Shown here piece after piece: positions 1 through 7,362 of a stretch of DNA of 64,000 bases; the stretch's first letter is position 1; each line of letters starts with the position of its first letter. Below the pieces are notes generated by a model, which was given only the letters and a program-made list of their open reading frames with translations, had not been told where the DNA came from and did no database searches. Position numbers and translations under genes: made by a program. Source of the DNA: Bryocella elongata (lineage in GTDB: Bacteria; Acidobacteriota; Terriglobia; Terriglobales; Acidobacteriaceae); the NCBI RefSeq assembly GCF_900108185.1, contig NZ_FNVA01000001.1:992001-1056000 (forward strand), written 5' to 3'.

Positions 1-35
1 CGGCCAGTGCGGCTGCGACGGAGAGCAATCCATGA
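1..35 (+). CDS. 3' end of an upstream gene (partial)
   Basis: The third reading frame is open from the left edge and ends at the TGA at 33-35, giving a tail ASAAATESNP. Its stop overlaps the ATG of the next gene at 32-34 in an ATGA arrangement, which suggests translational coupling. Too little is present to name it. An N-acetylmuramoyl-L-alanine amidase would suit the GerMN and murI neighbours, but that is a guess from context. Confidence 0.5.
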   Translation, partial: ASAAATESNP

Positions 36-730
36 TCCAGCGCCATCAGCGAATCGTCTTCTGGTGCCTTGTCGTGTGCATCCTTGGCATGGGGCTTCTA
101 CTGTTCTGGGAGCGCCAGCGTGCGCGCGACCGCGTCTCGCAGCTGGCGGACAACACGCCGATCGATGCACCCTATACGACCACCGAGTCCATCACGATGG
201 ATCTGGCCAGCGATGACGATGGGACCATCACAGCGCAGCAGCGGCAGATCGCACTTCCCAGCGAAGTGACTGCCCGTGCGCGCGCGCTGCTCGACCACCT
301 TGCAGCAGAGTACGCGCAACCAGGTTCGGTCCATCCACTCTCGCCGGGCGCGATGGTCGACGACGTGTACTTCGTTCCGTTGCCTGTCGTGGGCTACAGC
401 ATCGATGCTGGCGCAAAACCGAGCGCCGATGGCAACACACCAACGAGCCTCGTCCCCCCGGATCCCGATGCCCTGCAGCCGCAGTCCCCAGGGGACGAAC
501 TCGCGGTGATCAATCTTCGCGGCTCCTTTGTGAATGCTCATCCGTCGGGTGTTGAGGTCGAGCAGCTCACACTGCAGTCCATCATCGGCACGCTGCATGC
601 GAACCTGCCGCAAATTGAGCAGGTCCGGTTCCTCGTGGACGGGCAGCCGCGCGAGACGCTTGCCGGCCATGCAGACCTTCTGCGGCTTTATATGGTGCGG
701 GACACGACCACGACGGCAGCGGGCCACTAG
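32..730 (+). CDS. GerMN-domain membrane-anchored protein
   Basis: A 232-residue protein with a single N-terminal membrane segment (about residues 7-25, with a positive residue just before it) and a soluble extracytoplasmic region. The C-terminal part (about 155-225) has the pattern of the GerMN domain: DELAVINLRGSF, then a helix TLQSIIGTLHANLP, then VRFLVDGQPRETLAGHADL. GerMN proteins of non-sporulating bacteria are thought to act in the cell envelope, often near peptidoglycan amidase genes. It starts inside the upstream stop (ATGA) and is followed 4 bp later by murI, so a peptidoglycan-related operon is likely. The exact function is unknown. Confidence 0.75.
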   Translation: MIQRHQRIVFWCLVVCILGMGLLLFWERQRARDRVSQLADNTPIDAPYTTTESITMDLASDDDGTITAQQRQIALPSEVTARARALLDHLAAEYAQPGSVHPLSPGAMVDDVYFVPLPVVGYSIDAGAKPSADGNTPTSLVPPDPDALQPQSPGDELAVINLRGSFVNAHPSGVEVEQLTLQSIIGTLHANLPQIEQVRFLVDGQPRETLAGHADLLRLYMVRDTTTTAAGH

Positions 731-734
731 CACC

Positions 735-1562
735 ATGCCAGTCCTGGGCGTATTCGATTCTGGCTTTGGCGGCCTAACGGTGCTGCGCGCGCTCCTTCCG
801 CTGGTCCCCAACGCGCACTATGTTTACCTGGGCGATACCGCTCGGCTGCCCTATGGAGCGAAGTCCCAGGGCACCATCGCACGATATGCGGTGGAGGCTG
901 CGAGATTCCTCGAAGCCCGCAGCGCAGACATGCTGGTGATCGCCTGCAACACCGCGACCGCGCTCGCGCTCGAAGATATCCGCGCCGCGGTGCAGATTCC
1001 CGTGGTCGGCGTCATCGATCCGGGAGCGACGGCCGCGCACGATGTGATCCGAGCGGCAGGAATCAGCATCGAAGCCACCCATCCCGAGGTGCTTGTGCTG
1101 GCGACCGCCGCCACCGTGCAGTCGCATGCGTACCTTGCAGCGTGCGCGCAGCTCGGCCTGAAAGCCACAGAGGTCGCCTGTCCGTTGCTGGTGCCACTGG
1201 TGGAGGAGGGCTGGACCGATCATCCTGTGACTCGCGAGGTGATTCGCATCTACCTCAGCGATGCCCTGACGCGCTGCACGCCGAGAGCTGTGGTCCTTGG
1301 CTGCACACACTATCCGTTGATCGCGCATGAGATTGAAGCTGCCTTGCGAGAGTTGGGCTGCGATGCCGTGGTGGTTGATGCGGCGCGCGCTACGGCCGAA
1401 GCTACGTCGCATGCACTCGGAGCGCATGGCCCGGCGAGCCCGCTTGCTCCAGCGACCTTCGAGTGCTTCGCGACGGACTCCGTCGAAAAATTCCAACGCC
1501 TCGGAACACATTTCCTGGGCAGAACGATGCCGCCAGTGACGTTGCTCGACCTCGGTGGCTAA
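735..1562 (+). CDS. murI: Glutamate racemase
   Basis: Converts L-glutamate to D-glutamate for the peptidoglycan stem peptide in the cytoplasm. The 275-aa protein has the family landmarks in order: GVFDSGFGGLTVLR at the N-terminus, GDTARLPYG, the first catalytic cysteine in ACNTAT (Cys71) and the second in GCTHYP (Cys190). The frame is open well upstream, but the ATG at 735 gives the canonical short N-terminus right before the DSG motif. It lies 4 bp after the GerMN gene and is probably co-transcribed with it. All catalytic residues are present and the length is usual. Confidence 0.96.
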   Translation: MPVLGVFDSGFGGLTVLRALLPLVPNAHYVYLGDTARLPYGAKSQGTIARYAVEAARFLEARSADMLVIACNTATALALEDIRAAVQIPVVGVIDPGATAAHDVIRAAGISIEATHPEVLVLATAATVQSHAYLAACAQLGLKATEVACPLLVPLVEEGWTDHPVTREVIRIYLSDALTRCTPRAVVLGCTHYPLIAHEIEAALRELGCDAVVVDAARATAEATSHALGAHGPASPLAPATFECFATDSVEKFQRLGTHFLGRTMPPVTLLDLGG

Positions 1563-1601
1563 GGCGTCGTAATCCGCTGCAGAACATGATTCACTGTCTT
1601 C

Positions 1602-1982
1602 ATGCATTACCTGTTGAAGAGCGAACCCGACAAGTACTCCTACGACGACCTGCTGCGTGATGGCGAAACCGTGTGGGACGGCATCAAGAATAACCAGGCG
1701 CTCATCACCCTTCGCAATATGAAGAAGGGCGAGATGGCGATCATCTACCACTCGAACGTTGGCAAGGCAGCTGTCGGCACGGCGAAGGTCGTGTCTGTGA
1801 AGCTGGCCGAAGATGGCAAGACGCCCATCGTTACGCTGAAGGCTGGCAAGCGCCTGAAGCGCGAGAAGACGCTCGCGGAGATCCGCGAGGCAGGCGTCTT
1901 TCAGGGGTCGATCATGTTCCGCCAGTTCCGGCTTTCGGTGGTTCCGTTGACCGAAGAGCAGTACGACTGGCTGGTGAGTTAG
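1602..1982 (+). CDS. EVE domain protein
   Basis: A 126-aa single-domain protein matching the EVE family (related to YTH/PUA-like folds, thymocyte nuclear protein 1 type). Visible landmarks are HYLLKSEPDKYSYDDL at the start, WDGIKNNQA, the IYHSNVGKAAVGTAKV strand pair and a C-terminal FRQFRLSVVPLTEEQYDWL. EVE domains are proposed to bind modified nucleobases in DNA or RNA. No partner nuclease or restriction gene sits beside it, so here it is a stand-alone housekeeping-type copy. No clear Shine-Dalgarno is visible before the ATG. Confidence 0.88.
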   Translation: MHYLLKSEPDKYSYDDLLRDGETVWDGIKNNQALITLRNMKKGEMAIIYHSNVGKAAVGTAKVVSVKLAEDGKTPIVTLKAGKRLKREKTLAEIREAGVFQGSIMFRQFRLSVVPLTEEQYDWLVS

Positions 1983-2028
1983 TCCTTCCCCTCCAGACGA
2001 TACGACGCTCCATTGCATCTGAGGTTGT

Positions 2029-3723
2029 ATGGCAAATCCGTACGACGCGATCATCATCGGCTCTGGGGCGGGCGGAGGCACGCTGGCACTGCACCTCGCA
2101 CGTGCGGGCAAGCGCGTCCTCATCCTTGAGCGAGGACCGTTTCTCCCGCAGGAGAAGCTCAACTGGGACACCTCTGCCGTCTTCCTCGACAACCGTTATC
2201 ACACCCACGAGGTGTGGCACGACCGCGAGGGCAAGGAGCTGCATCCGCAGCAGGCCTACTTCGTCGGCGGGCAGACCAAGGTCTATGGCGCGGCGATGTT
2301 CCGCATGCGCGCGGAGGACTTTGGCGAGGTCGTTCACCAGGGAGGCATCTCTCCGGCGTGGCCCATCCGCTATGAAGACATGGAGCCGTACTACACGCGC
2401 GCCGAAGAGCTCTTCCACGTTCACGGGGACCTCGGCAACGGTGTTGAGGTCGCGGGCGGCCTGCTGAGCGAGTTCGATCCCACCGAACCCTTCCATTCGA
2501 AACCGTATCCCTATGCTGCCTTCAGTAATGAAGAGCGCATGGGTGCGATCGAGGCAGAGGTACAGAAGCTCGGCGTTCGCACATTTCCGATTCCCCTTGG
2601 CCTGAAGCGCGATGCAGCGGATCCGGTTGCATCGAAGTGCGTTCGCTGCGATACCTGTGACGGCTATCCGTGTCTGGTTCACGCGAAGTCCGATGCGGAC
2701 ATCAACTGCATCCGCGAGATCCTACACATGGACAACGTGACGCTGCTGACCGGCGCCCGTGCTCTTCGCCTGATCACCAACGCCAGCGGAACAGCAGTGT
2801 CAGCGGTTGAAGTAGAGCATGCCGATTCGCGCGGCATCGAGCAGTATGAGGGGCATATCGTTGCGCTTTGCGCGGGAGCGGTGAACTCGGCCGTGGTGTT
2901 GTTGCAATCTGCGAATGACAAACACCCTGACGGCCTTGCCAATGGCTCAGGCCAGGTAGGGCGGAACTTCATGTATCACCAGGCGGATGCTCTGCTCGCG
3001 ATCTCCACAAAGGTCAATGAAGACGCCTACATGAAGACCTGGGGCACCAACGATTTCTATCTGCGGGACCCCGATCCCGCCTATCCCTATCCGCTGGGCC
3101 AGGTCCAGCCTGTGGGGAGCTTCCACCACGAGATGATGAAGGGCGATGCTCCACCGATGACACCGGAGTTCGTCCTCGAAGGCATGCGCCACCACGCGGT
3201 GCCCTGGTGGCTCACGACCGAGGATCTGCCCGATCCGGACAATCGCGTCACCTTGCGCAATGCGAGACCAAGCTCGCATACCGATATCTCTCCCGGAGTG
3301 GCCGGAGCACATCCAGCGTCAGCCAAGGGCGCTCCCAACTTTGCAGCGATGGTGACGACGGCGACACCCGGACATATCCGCCTGAGCTACACGCCGAACA
3401 ACGTGAAGAGCTTTGAGCGACTCAAGGATCGCTGGGTCGATATCCTGAAGCGAGCCGGCCACGCCGATGCGTCGCTTCCCTTCCACGCCTACTTCAAGAA
3501 GCGCATTCCTCTCGAAGGAGTGGGCCACCAGAACGGCACTTGCCGCTTCGGCAGCGATCCGGCCACCAGCGTGCTGGATACGAATTGCAAGGCGCATGAG
3601 CTCGACAACCTGTACGTCGTGGATGCGAGCTTCTTTCCCTCTTCAAGCGCGGTGAACCCTTCGCTGACGATCATCGCCAACGCCATTCGAGTTGCGGACC
3701 ACCTGCTGGCAGAACGATTCTGA
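2029..3723 (+). CDS. GMC-family FAD-dependent oxidoreductase
   Basis: A 564-aa glucose-methanol-choline type oxidoreductase. The N-terminus carries the FAD dinucleotide-binding fingerprint (GSGAGGGTLALHLARAG, then LERG, about residues 11-36). The active-site pair is the expected His (His500 in GHQNGTCRFG) and Asn (Asn543 in NPSLTI). An internal cysteine cluster CVRCDTCDGYPC (Cys204, 207, 210, 215) is unusual for textbook GMC enzymes and resembles an Fe-S binding spacing. A GAGG sequence lies just before the ATG. No signal peptide or twin-arginine motif is visible. The substrate is unknown. It converges on hpnG with only 12 bp between the stops. Confidence 0.88.
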   Translation: MANPYDAIIIGSGAGGGTLALHLARAGKRVLILERGPFLPQEKLNWDTSAVFLDNRYHTHEVWHDREGKELHPQQAYFVGGQTKVYGAAMFRMRAEDFGEVVHQGGISPAWPIRYEDMEPYYTRAEELFHVHGDLGNGVEVAGGLLSEFDPTEPFHSKPYPYAAFSNEERMGAIEAEVQKLGVRTFPIPLGLKRDAADPVASKCVRCDTCDGYPCLVHAKSDADINCIREILHMDNVTLLTGARALRLITNASGTAVSAVEVEHADSRGIEQYEGHIVALCAGAVNSAVVLLQSANDKHPDGLANGSGQVGRNFMYHQADALLAISTKVNEDAYMKTWGTNDFYLRDPDPAYPYPLGQVQPVGSFHHEMMKGDAPPMTPEFVLEGMRHHAVPWWLTTEDLPDPDNRVTLRNARPSSHTDISPGVAGAHPASAKGAPNFAAMVTTATPGHIRLSYTPNNVKSFERLKDRWVDILKRAGHADASLPFHAYFKKRIPLEGVGHQNGTCRFGSDPATSVLDTNCKAHELDNLYVVDASFFPSSSAVNPSLTIIANAIRVADHLLAERF

Positions 3724-3735
3724 CTCGACTTCTTC

Positions 3736-4416
3736 TCAGCCGTGCTGCTCGATCGCGGTGCGCAACGCAGCGTCGAGGGCCTTCAGCGCTTTGGAGCTCT
3801 CGCGGCCTAGTTGCGCCGCCTTGCTCCATTGGCTCGGGTGCAGCGCGGTGTGCAGAGCAAACGCGCCCGTGCGAAAGTGCCCGTCGCGGTCCGCGAAGAG
3901 CGAGAGAGATGGAAGCTCGAAGTCGTGGCCGTCAGACACTGCTTTGATCGCCCGGAAGCGAAGCGTGTGAGCATGCGCGAGCCGAGCGAGAGTGGCCGCT
4001 TCCATATCGACCATCGCCGCGTTATAGGCCTCAGACAGCCGCTTCTTCTCGGCGATGCCTGCGATGCTCTCGCTGGTAGCGAGCGTGTGGGGTGAGGGCT
4101 CGCTGCCAAAGAAGCGCTCGCCGGTGCGAACGTCGATGATCGTGCAGGCTTCAGCCACAGTTCCGGGAGCAAGCTCGGCGGTGCAGGCGCCCGCGAGGCC
4201 GACCGAGATGACCGTGGCGATGGGAGCGATGGTCCGCGCTGCCTCGAGCGCCAGCGTGACACGGCGTTCGCCCATGCCTCCAGCGACGACCACAGCGCCA
4301 GGGATCTCGTAGAGGAAGACTGCGCGCTGCGTGAACGCCGGATGAGGCTTGAGGCCACGGACCAGTGAGGCGATCTCACGCGGCAGTGCAGCGATGATGG
4401 CGAGCTTCGTGGACAT
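3736..4416 (-). CDS. hpnG: Hopanoid-associated nucleoside phosphorylase HpnG
   Basis: A 226-aa member of the PNP/MTA-SAH nucleosidase superfamily. The N-terminus KLAIIAALPREIASLVRGL, the GGMGERRVTLALE strand-helix and the late MVDMEAATLARLA motif are typical. In hopanoid producers HpnG is known to remove adenine from adenosylhopane to give the ribosyl side chain. Its position as the last gene of shc-hpnH-unknown-hpnA-hpnG makes this role more likely than methylthioadenosine recycling. The frame is open 13 codons further upstream, but the ATG at 4414-4416 matches the family N-terminus. It begins 108 bp after hpnA. Confidence 0.85.
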   Translation of the reverse strand: MSTKLAIIAALPREIASLVRGLKPHPAFTQRAVFLYEIPGAVVVAGGMGERRVTLALEAARTIAPIATVISVGLAGACTAELAPGTVAEACTIIDVRTGERFFGSEPSPHTLATSESIAGIAEKKRLSEAYNAAMVDMEAATLARLAHAHTLRFRAIKAVSDGHDFELPSLSLFADRDGHFRTGAFALHTALHPSQWSKAAQLGRESSKALKALDAALRTAIEQHG

Positions 4417-4524
4417 TGTGGTGATCTTAGCCGGGGAAAAGGAGAACCGCTCCACCTGAAAGAGCGGAATCGACCTGTTCTTTTCAGGCTATGAGATGCG
4501 CAGGCGCATCGGCACGATTCTGCT

Positions 4525-5541
4525 CTACACCAGCAGCGGAGGTACCGGGGCGTAGCCGTTCGATACGAACCAGTGGCAGGCTTCGCGCAGCGCGCCGTTA
4601 GCTGGCTGAACTCGGAGTCCCAACTCGCGCTCAGCCTTCGCGCTGGAGGCGAACATCATCTTCTTGCCCATTCGCACGGCCTCGACCGTTGCGCGAGGCT
4701 CCTTCCCGCGTAGCTTGCCCGTGATGTTTTCGTCAAAGAACGCGAATGCCATCGCGACCGCGTGCGGCACCTTGTGCTTCGGAGAAGGCAGGCCTGTCAT
4801 CTCCCCGAGGCGATCGAGGATCTGCTTCAGCGTGAGATTCTCGCCACCGAGGATATAGCGTTCGCCCGCGCGGGGCCTGCAGGTCTCGTTGGGTTCGAGC
4901 ACCGCAAGATGCATGCGGGCGATCTCTTGGACGTCCACGAGATTGAGGCCGGTGTCTACGTATGCCGGGAAGTTCCTGTTGAGGAAGTCGACGACGATGC
5001 GACCGGTGGGGGTAGGCTTCGCGTCCATCGAGCCGATCGGCGTCGTGGGATTGAGCAGGATCACCTGCTGCCCGGCCCGGGCGGCATCCAGAGCGACCTG
5101 CTCGGCGAGCCACTTGGAGCGCTTGTAGTGGCCGATCATCGCGGCCTCACTCACGGGCGTATCCTCGTCGACGATGGCGTTGCCGTGGAAGCCCATCGTC
5201 GCGACGGAGCTGGTGTAGACGACGCGCGGCACTCCAGCCTCGCGAGCAATACGCAGCAGTTCGCGTGTGCCCTCGACGTTGGCCTTGTACATCTCGTCGG
5301 GCTTCGGAACCCAAAGGCGATAGTCCGCCGCCACATGCACCAGCGCATCACAGCCCTGCAACGCGGAGGCGAAGGCTGCAGGGTTGCGAAGGTCACCGAT
5401 GACGAGCTCGGCAGATTGCGGAAGATGGTCGATCTTCGAGGTGGGTCGGGCCAAAAGCCGAAGCGACGCTCCCTGGAGCGCCGCACGGTGGGCCACATGC
5501 GAGCCGACGAAGCCGGTCGCACCGGTCAGAAAGAGCTTCAT
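4525..5541 (-). CDS. hpnA: Hopanoid-associated sugar epimerase HpnA
   Basis: A 338-aa extended short-chain dehydrogenase/NDP-sugar epimerase-like protein. It shows the NAD(P)-binding TGATGFVGSHV at residues 7-17, the GDLRNP and VHVAADY strands, the TSSVATMG segment and the catalytic HYKRSK (YxxxK). The family is annotated as hopanoid-associated because it recurs in hopanoid clusters; its substrate is not established. Only 6 bp separate it from the upstream unknown gene, so the two are almost certainly translated from one mRNA. Dihydroflavonol-reductase-like annotation would be the generic alternative. Confidence 0.85.
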   Translation of the reverse strand: MKLFLTGATGFVGSHVAHRAALQGASLRLLARPTSKIDHLPQSAELVIGDLRNPAAFASALQGCDALVHVAADYRLWVPKPDEMYKANVEGTRELLRIAREAGVPRVVYTSSVATMGFHGNAIVDEDTPVSEAAMIGHYKRSKWLAEQVALDAARAGQQVILLNPTTPIGSMDAKPTPTGRIVVDFLNRNFPAYVDTGLNLVDVQEIARMHLAVLEPNETCRPRAGERYILGGENLTLKQILDRLGEMTGLPSPKHKVPHAVAMAFAFFDENITGKLRGKEPRATVEAVRMGKKMMFASSAKAERELGLRVQPANGALREACHWFVSNGYAPVPPLLV

Positions 5542-5547
5542 CGGAAG

Positions 5548-6006
5548 TTAGTCCAGACTCTCCGGCACGATCTGGATGTTCTTATCGCCCGCGGCCTTGC
5601 GTTCCCAGTAGTGCTTCACCCAGTCCTCAAAGCGCTTGCCGGCGGCGGTGTCCTTGCCGCTGAACTCGAGACGAGCGACGTCCGAGTAGGGGATGTTCAC
5701 GCGCTCGACAGGCGCATCAGGCTTGGGCGTCGGGATGACGCGCACCCGGGAAGCTTCGAGGGTCGGTGCATTGAAGCGGTCGTAGAGGTAGCCCTCGACG
5801 AGGGTGCCGTCCTTGCGTGTGATGGTGACATCGCCACGGTAGTCGAACGCCTTCTCTAGCGCTTCGCGGATCTCTGCCTCGGTGGCGAGCTCGGGAATCC
5901 AGCCCTGCAGGGCCTCGCGCTCACGCCCTGCGGCGTGCTCCAGCTCATCGGGATTGGCGTGCTGCAGCTGCTCGATCTTCAGGTGTTCCTGCTGGGGTGT
6001 GGACAT
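5548..6006 (-). CDS. Unknown 152-aa protein inside the hopanoid operon
   Basis: I do not recognise this family. The protein is cytoplasmic in appearance: no signal peptide and no membrane segment. It has a charged helical N-terminus (about 1-50) rich in Glu, Gln and Ala, then a compact segment with alternating strands (about 52-115: DVTITRKDGTLVEGYLYDR, then SRVRVIPTP, then VNIPYSDVARLEFSG) that could form a small beta-barrel, and a helical tail containing RFEDWVKHYWERKAAG. It lies between hpnH (77 bp upstream) and hpnA (6 bp downstream), so co-expression with hopanoid enzymes is strongly implied. The barrel is an inference from the pattern only. Confidence 0.85.
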   Translation of the reverse strand: MSTPQQEHLKIEQLQHANPDELEHAAGREREALQGWIPELATEAEIREALEKAFDYRGDVTITRKDGTLVEGYLYDRFNAPTLEASRVRVIPTPKPDAPVERVNIPYSDVARLEFSGKDTAAGKRFEDWVKHYWERKAAGDKNIQIVPESLD

Positions 6007-6083
6007 GATCGGACCTCAAGGAGTTATGCCGCGATGGGCGAAATACAAGGGTTCTTCGCTACGCTAGGAATGACGCTTGCCGC

Positions 6084-7244
6084 TTAGTCGCCAGCCATGT
6101 TCGCGTTGCTGGTCTCGGTGATCGTCGTGCTGACCACGACCGGCGTCGCCCCATCGCTGATCTGCACCAGCGGGCCATGCGAATCGCTCTTCCACTCGTT
6201 GAGGATCTTCATCGCGCCTTCGTCCTCATACTGCGGCTTGAACATGTACTTCTTCGCGGTCTCCCAGAAGCCTTTGAGCGAGGAGAAGTTGTAATCCACG
6301 GCCGAGGCTTCATGGCCGGAGTGCACCATGCAGTTCGCGCAACGCGGGTTGCCGCTGCGAGCGCCGTACTCTTCCCACTTGGTGGACTCGAGCATCTCCT
6401 CGAAGGTGTCCGCATAGCCGTCCTGGAGCAGATAGCAGGGCTTCTGCCAACCAAAGATGGAGTACGTCGGCATGCCCCAGGGCGTGCACTCGAAGCTCTG
6501 CTTGCCCATCAGGAATTCGCTGAAGAGGGGGTGGGTGTTGAACTCCCAGTTCTTCTTGCGGTTCGAGAGGATCGCGCGGAAGAGGCGGCGCGACTTCGCC
6601 TTGCCGAGGAAGTGCTGCTGGTCCGGCGCCTTCTCGTAGGTGTAGCCGGGCGAAACCATCATGGACTCGACGCCCGCAGCCATCAGCTGATCGAAGTGGC
6701 GGCGAACGGAGTTGGGATCAGCACCATCGAAGAGCGTGGTGTTGGTCGTGACGCGGAAGCCCGCGGCGACGGCGGCGTTGATGCCTTCCATCGCAATGTC
6801 CCAACCGCCTTCGCGGCAGACAGCCATATCGTGGTGTTCCTTCTCGCCATCAAGGTGAACAGAGAACGAGAGGTACTTCGACGGCTTGAACAGGTGCAGC
6901 TTCTCCTTGAGCAGGAGAGCGTTCGTGCACATGTAGACGTACTTCTTGCGCGCGACGAGACCGGCGACGATCTCGGGCATCTGGGGGTGCAGCAGCGGCT
7001 CACCGCCGGGGATGGACACCATCGGCGTACCGCACTCTTCGACCGCCTTGAAGCACTGCTCCGGAGTCAACTGGGCTTTGAGGATGTGTGGAGGGTACTG
7101 AATCTTGCCGCAGCCGGCGCACGCCAGATTGCAGCGGAAGAGCGGCTCCAGCATGAGTACCAGCGGATAGCGCTTGCGGCCTGAAAGCTTCTGCTTCAGG
7201 ACATAGGTCGCAACGGTGAAAGCCTGGGATACGGGAACGGCCAT
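6084..7244 (-). CDS. hpnH: Adenosylhopane synthase, radical SAM protein HpnH
   Basis: A 386-aa radical SAM enzyme that in known systems joins the 5'-deoxyadenosyl group to diploptene, giving adenosylhopane, the first step of side-chain extension. The iron-sulfur motif CNLACAGC (Cys38, Cys42, Cys45, CxxxCxxC) is intact and is preceded by PLVLMLEPLFR, as in HpnH. The SAM-binding SIPGGEPLLHP follows. The C-terminal part contains PRCANCMVHSGHEASAV, a second cysteine pair conserved in the family. The C-terminus is extended by about 30 residues of Ser/Thr-rich sequence. A GGAG lies about 12 nt before the ATG. It is 118 bp downstream of shc. Confidence 0.95.
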   Translation of the reverse strand: MAVPVSQAFTVATYVLKQKLSGRKRYPLVLMLEPLFRCNLACAGCGKIQYPPHILKAQLTPEQCFKAVEECGTPMVSIPGGEPLLHPQMPEIVAGLVARKKYVYMCTNALLLKEKLHLFKPSKYLSFSVHLDGEKEHHDMAVCREGGWDIAMEGINAAVAAGFRVTTNTTLFDGADPNSVRRHFDQLMAAGVESMMVSPGYTYEKAPDQQHFLGKAKSRRLFRAILSNRKKNWEFNTHPLFSEFLMGKQSFECTPWGMPTYSIFGWQKPCYLLQDGYADTFEEMLESTKWEEYGARSGNPRCANCMVHSGHEASAVDYNFSSLKGFWETAKKYMFKPQYEDEGAMKILNEWKSDSHGPLVQISDGATPVVVSTTITETSNANMAGD

Positions 7245-7362
7245 GCTGGTTTTTGGCTCCTTCTGAAGTGCTCGCCCTAGTTTACTGACTTTGCAGCAGC
7301 ATTGGTGCAGCCAGCGGGTGTTGCGGTTGATGCCTTAAGTCGGCGGAAAGGTGTAGTAAGAG

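Noticed and set aside
774..2192. A 472-codon minus-strand frame over murI and the EVE gene
   Set aside because: Antisense to two recognised proteins, no family resemblance, composition typical of reversed high-GC codons.
3736..4416. Methylthioadenosine/S-adenosylhomocysteine nucleosidase (mtnN)
   Set aside because: Same superfamily, but the operon position after shc-hpnH-hpnA favours the hopanoid enzyme HpnG.
4762..5859. A 365-codon plus-strand frame over hpnA and its upstream neighbour
   Set aside because: It is antisense to two genes with good support, spans their junction and shows only Arg/Gly/Val-rich sequence.
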